Assembly (NCBI GenBank): GCA_038206235.1
Contig: JBBRBB010000007.1
Span: 90,430 to 154,429, forward strand
Direction of reading: 5' to 3'
DNA from: JBBRBB01 sp038206235
Lineage (GTDB): Bacteria; Bacteroidota; Bacteroidia; Chitinophagales; Chitinophagaceae
DNA length: 64,000 nucleotides
The notes beneath the pieces were generated by a model. That model was not told the DNA's origin. It saw nothing but the letters and a program-made list of their open reading frames with translations, and did no database searches. Positions 62,715 through 64,000 of this stretch are shown one piece after another; the stretch's first letter is position 1; the number at the start of each line of letters is the position of its first letter. Both the position numbers and the translations under genes were made by a program.

Positions 62715-62737
62715 AGCCCCGCACTATTTGCGGGGCT
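62715..62737 (-). terminator. Terminator after the peptide ORF
   Basis: AGCCCCGCA and TGCGGGGCT pair over a 5-nt loop and are followed on the minus strand by seven T residues. It is 27 bases after the 30-codon ORF and 235 bases after the SDR gene. Confidence 0.85.
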
Positions 62738-62763
62738 AAGCGATAGTTAGTTTGAATTGTGAT

Positions 62764-62856
62764 TCAACCAGCAGCATTACATGCCCCGCAGATAGTATAA
62801 TCTGTATAGAGACTAAACCATTTTGTTGATTCAATATGTAATATTAAGTAAGGCAT
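62764..62856 (-). CDS. Candidate 30-residue peptide
   Basis: An ATG-started, 30-codon frame between the SDR gene and a good terminator. It starts MPYLILHIES and ends YTICGACNAAG; the last part has two Cys in a Cys-Gly-Ala-Cys motif. No ribosome-binding site or family is recognised. No modification enzyme is nearby. It could be a small peptide gene, a RiPP-like precursor or chance. Confidence 0.35.
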   Translation of the reverse strand: MPYLILHIESTKWFSLYTDYTICGACNAAG

Positions 62857-62971
62857 GTTTGCTTATTAAGATTTTATTTTGTATCAGCAAAGTTGTATTT
62901 ATTTTTTCAATGAACCCAAATTTTTTAATTATTTTTTTTTGCAACCATGTAGTATTACGCTTTTCTGGCAG

Positions 62972-63670
62972 TTATACATCTCCTAACTGGGGCCGCATAA
63001 TAATATCTTCCACACATGCTTGTTGTGAAAGTTGAGATGTAGTATAAATCATTTCGGCAATGTCTTCAGCTTCCATAAATCGCTTTGAGTCAATACCGCT
63101 TTCACTCCAGGAATCGGTATAAGCTGCGCCGGGCAAAACTGCAGTTACTTTAATATTATAGGGTTTCATTTCTTCACGCAAATTTTTACTAAAGCCGTAC
63201 AATGCAAATTTGCTTATACTGTAGCTGCCGCCATTTTCGTACGCCTGTAAAGAAGCGATTGAGCACATATTAAAGATGTGCCCTTTCTTTGCTTTCATCA
63301 TAGAGGGTAATAAGACTCGTGTTAAATGATAGGCGCTGTACAAATTCACTTCCATCATTTTTTCTAATACACGGTCTTCTTCATTGGAAACACTTCCGGG
63401 CAAAAATTGTCCTGCATTGTTTACAAGAATATCAGGAGTACCAAATTTCAAACACCAATTTCCGAATTCCATCGTATCTGCTTTCATACTTAAATCAACA
63501 GGCTTTGCTTTTATTGTGCATTGGGGATATTTTGTAACAAGCTCTTCCATCATTTTATATAACTGTACTTCGTTGCGGGCACATACCAATAAAGTATTTC
63601 CTGAAGCTGCAAATTTTTCAGCAATTGATTTTCCCAAACCTTTCGAAGCGCCGGTAATAACAATAATCAT
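62972..63670 (-). CDS. Short-chain dehydrogenase/reductase
   Basis: A 232-residue SDR enzyme using NAD(P)H. Classical motifs are present: cofactor loop TGASKGLGKSIAEKF, LVNNAGQF, and Ser-Tyr-Lys catalytic residues in MCSIASLQAYENGGSYSISKFALYGF. The substrate is unknown. It stands alone on the minus strand. Confidence 0.93.
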   Translation of the reverse strand: MIIVITGASKGLGKSIAEKFAASGNTLLVCARNEVQLYKMMEELVTKYPQCTIKAKPVDLSMKADTMEFGNWCLKFGTPDILVNNAGQFLPGSVSNEEDRVLEKMMEVNLYSAYHLTRVLLPSMMKAKKGHIFNMCSIASLQAYENGGSYSISKFALYGFSKNLREEMKPYNIKVTAVLPGAAYTDSWSESGIDSKRFMEAEDIAEMIYTTSQLSQQACVEDIIMRPQLGDV

Positions 63671-63749
63671 AACCTTAATTTAAGCTCATTCAAAACTAAA
63701 GCGAAATCAATCATAATTAATATTATTACACTAAATCAATTTAGAAATT

Positions 63750-63867
63750 ATGTCTGAAGACTTCATGTTATCGCAGCAATAAACCGAAGCAATATCAATC
63801 CCTCATTCCTCAAATAAAAGAATTGATTGATGAGATAATATCATTGTTAGATGCGGACAGGAAGTAG
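63750..63867 (+). pseudogene. Broken N-terminus resembling GAF-type methionine-(R)-sulfoxide reductase
   Basis: MSEDFMLSQQ stops, and the next frame continues NKPKQYQSLIPQIKELID before diverging to a stop. This resembles the N-terminus of free-methionine-(R)-sulfoxide reductase GAF proteins (for example YQALLPQIKALI). The rest of the domain is missing, so this is a truncated, frameshifted remnant if the match is real. Confidence 0.35.
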
Positions 63868-63954
63868 GCTCTGCTGGAGAGCAACCTGCCAGGGATACAC
63901 TTGATGACCGACGAAAACGTCAAACAAAGGAGCTATTTCAAAGTAGTTCCTTTG
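63858..63954. ncRNA. Possible structured element with nested hairpins
   Basis: A GC-rich stretch contains GCTCT-GCTGG-AGAGC with outer CAGG/CCTG pairs, a GACG-AAAA-CGTC hairpin, and a final 11-bp stem (CAAAGGAGCTA with TAGTTCCTTTG, one G-U pair) that may be a terminator. No known RNA family fits. Confidence 0.25.
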
Positions 63955-64000
63955 ATATTTTCAGAGGTCTTTATGCCTTCAAAAACTCATCTATGAATCT

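Larger units (their letters stand above)
62318..62763. other. Gene-free 446-bp spacer between RtcB and the peptide ORF
   Basis: Holds GTCAGACC copy 8 and the minus-strand terminator of the next unit. The remaining DNA (about 62381-62700) shows no supported gene; a CAAAGAACACAGAAAT piece resembles the intergenic repeat near 50740. Confidence 0.5.
63671..64000. other. Gene-poor end of the window
   Basis: No intact gene is visible upstream of the SDR gene. It holds a broken GAF-type remnant and a structured stretch (63858-63954) of uncertain type. The window ends before the next gene. Confidence 0.5.

Noticed and set aside
62823..63035. 70-codon plus-strand frame
   Set aside because: Opposite to the peptide ORF and the SDR gene end; hydrophobic low-complexity translation of AT-rich DNA.
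63900..63930. Hammerhead ribozyme
   Set aside because: TTGATGA and GAAAA are present, but stem II and the cleavage-site helix cannot form; the GAAA lies in a tetraloop.
63858..63954. Cobalamin riboswitch
   Set aside because: AGAGCAACCTGCC recalls a B12 box, but the required AAGGGAA...GCCACTG parts are missing upstream.

Overview
The window looks like chromosomal DNA of a Bacteroidota bacterium, most likely family Chitinophagaceae. The signs are low GC, secretion-system type IX (T9SS) C-terminal sorting domains, SprB repeats, a LytS/LytTR pair, YfhO, a long second PurF-like protein, promoters of the Bacteroidota form TTTG-N19-TAnnTTTG, and intergenic spaces full of short palindromes and micro-repeats. 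The family-level call is inference; there is no rRNA to check it. Most genes are housekeeping or general accessory genes. No phage, integrase, transposase or CRISPR array is visible.

Layout. 1-2.9 kb: end of a PAS histidine kinase, an ECF sigma factor and a Met/Gln-rich secreted protein. 3.2-5.8 kb: an SprB-repeat T9SS type B protein. 6.3-12.7 kb: glgB, tRNA-Cys (flanked by two decayed tRNA-Cys-like pieces), a nucleoside phosphorylase, dapF, a CorA transporter and a Nudix hydrolase. 12.7-21.2 kb: a queuosine-precursor transporter, YfhO, Tag, a VapBC-like pair, a VIT1/CCC1 transporter, OsmC and an S9 peptidase. 21.7-34.5 kb: LytTR/LytS, an intradiol-dioxygenase-like lipoprotein fused to a second domain, recN, Uma2, a TPR protein, a CdsZ-like zinc-ribbon protein, a Nif3-like protein and a class IV aminotransferase. 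34.9-39.8 kb: T9SS cargo genes, including one reduced to a stub. 40-45.9 kb: metG and a single-chain type IIG restriction-modification enzyme. 46-53.3 kb: DUF6569, the DUF2182/DUF1326 pair, a MarR-pirin-YceI-FMN reductase cluster and a PurF-like protein. 53.6-64 kb: another delta-60/T9SS protein, a Tat-exported esterase, SixA, a frameshifted FlgD-type secreted protein, a trypsin-like protease, RtcB, a candidate 30-residue peptide gene, an SDR enzyme and a broken GAF-type remnant.

Genes that appear to work together are the MarR cluster (48.75-51.4 kb), where TGTA-N2-TACA sites lie in the marR promoter and before the pirin gene; the LytS/LytTR two-component pair; the VapBC-like pair; DUF1326 with DUF2182; and the overlapping queuosine-transporter operon.

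The strongest unexplained signal is repeats rather than a gene system. A GGTCAGAC/GTCAGACC element occurs nine times in intergenic DNA. A second set of short GC-rich palindromes sits in spacers, inside coding genes and inside the tRNA-Cys remnants. Micro-repeats often supply the last codons or stop of genes. I found no complete new defence or biosynthetic system. The best small candidates are the peptide ORF at 62764-62856 and the dioxygenase fusion at 23649-24839.
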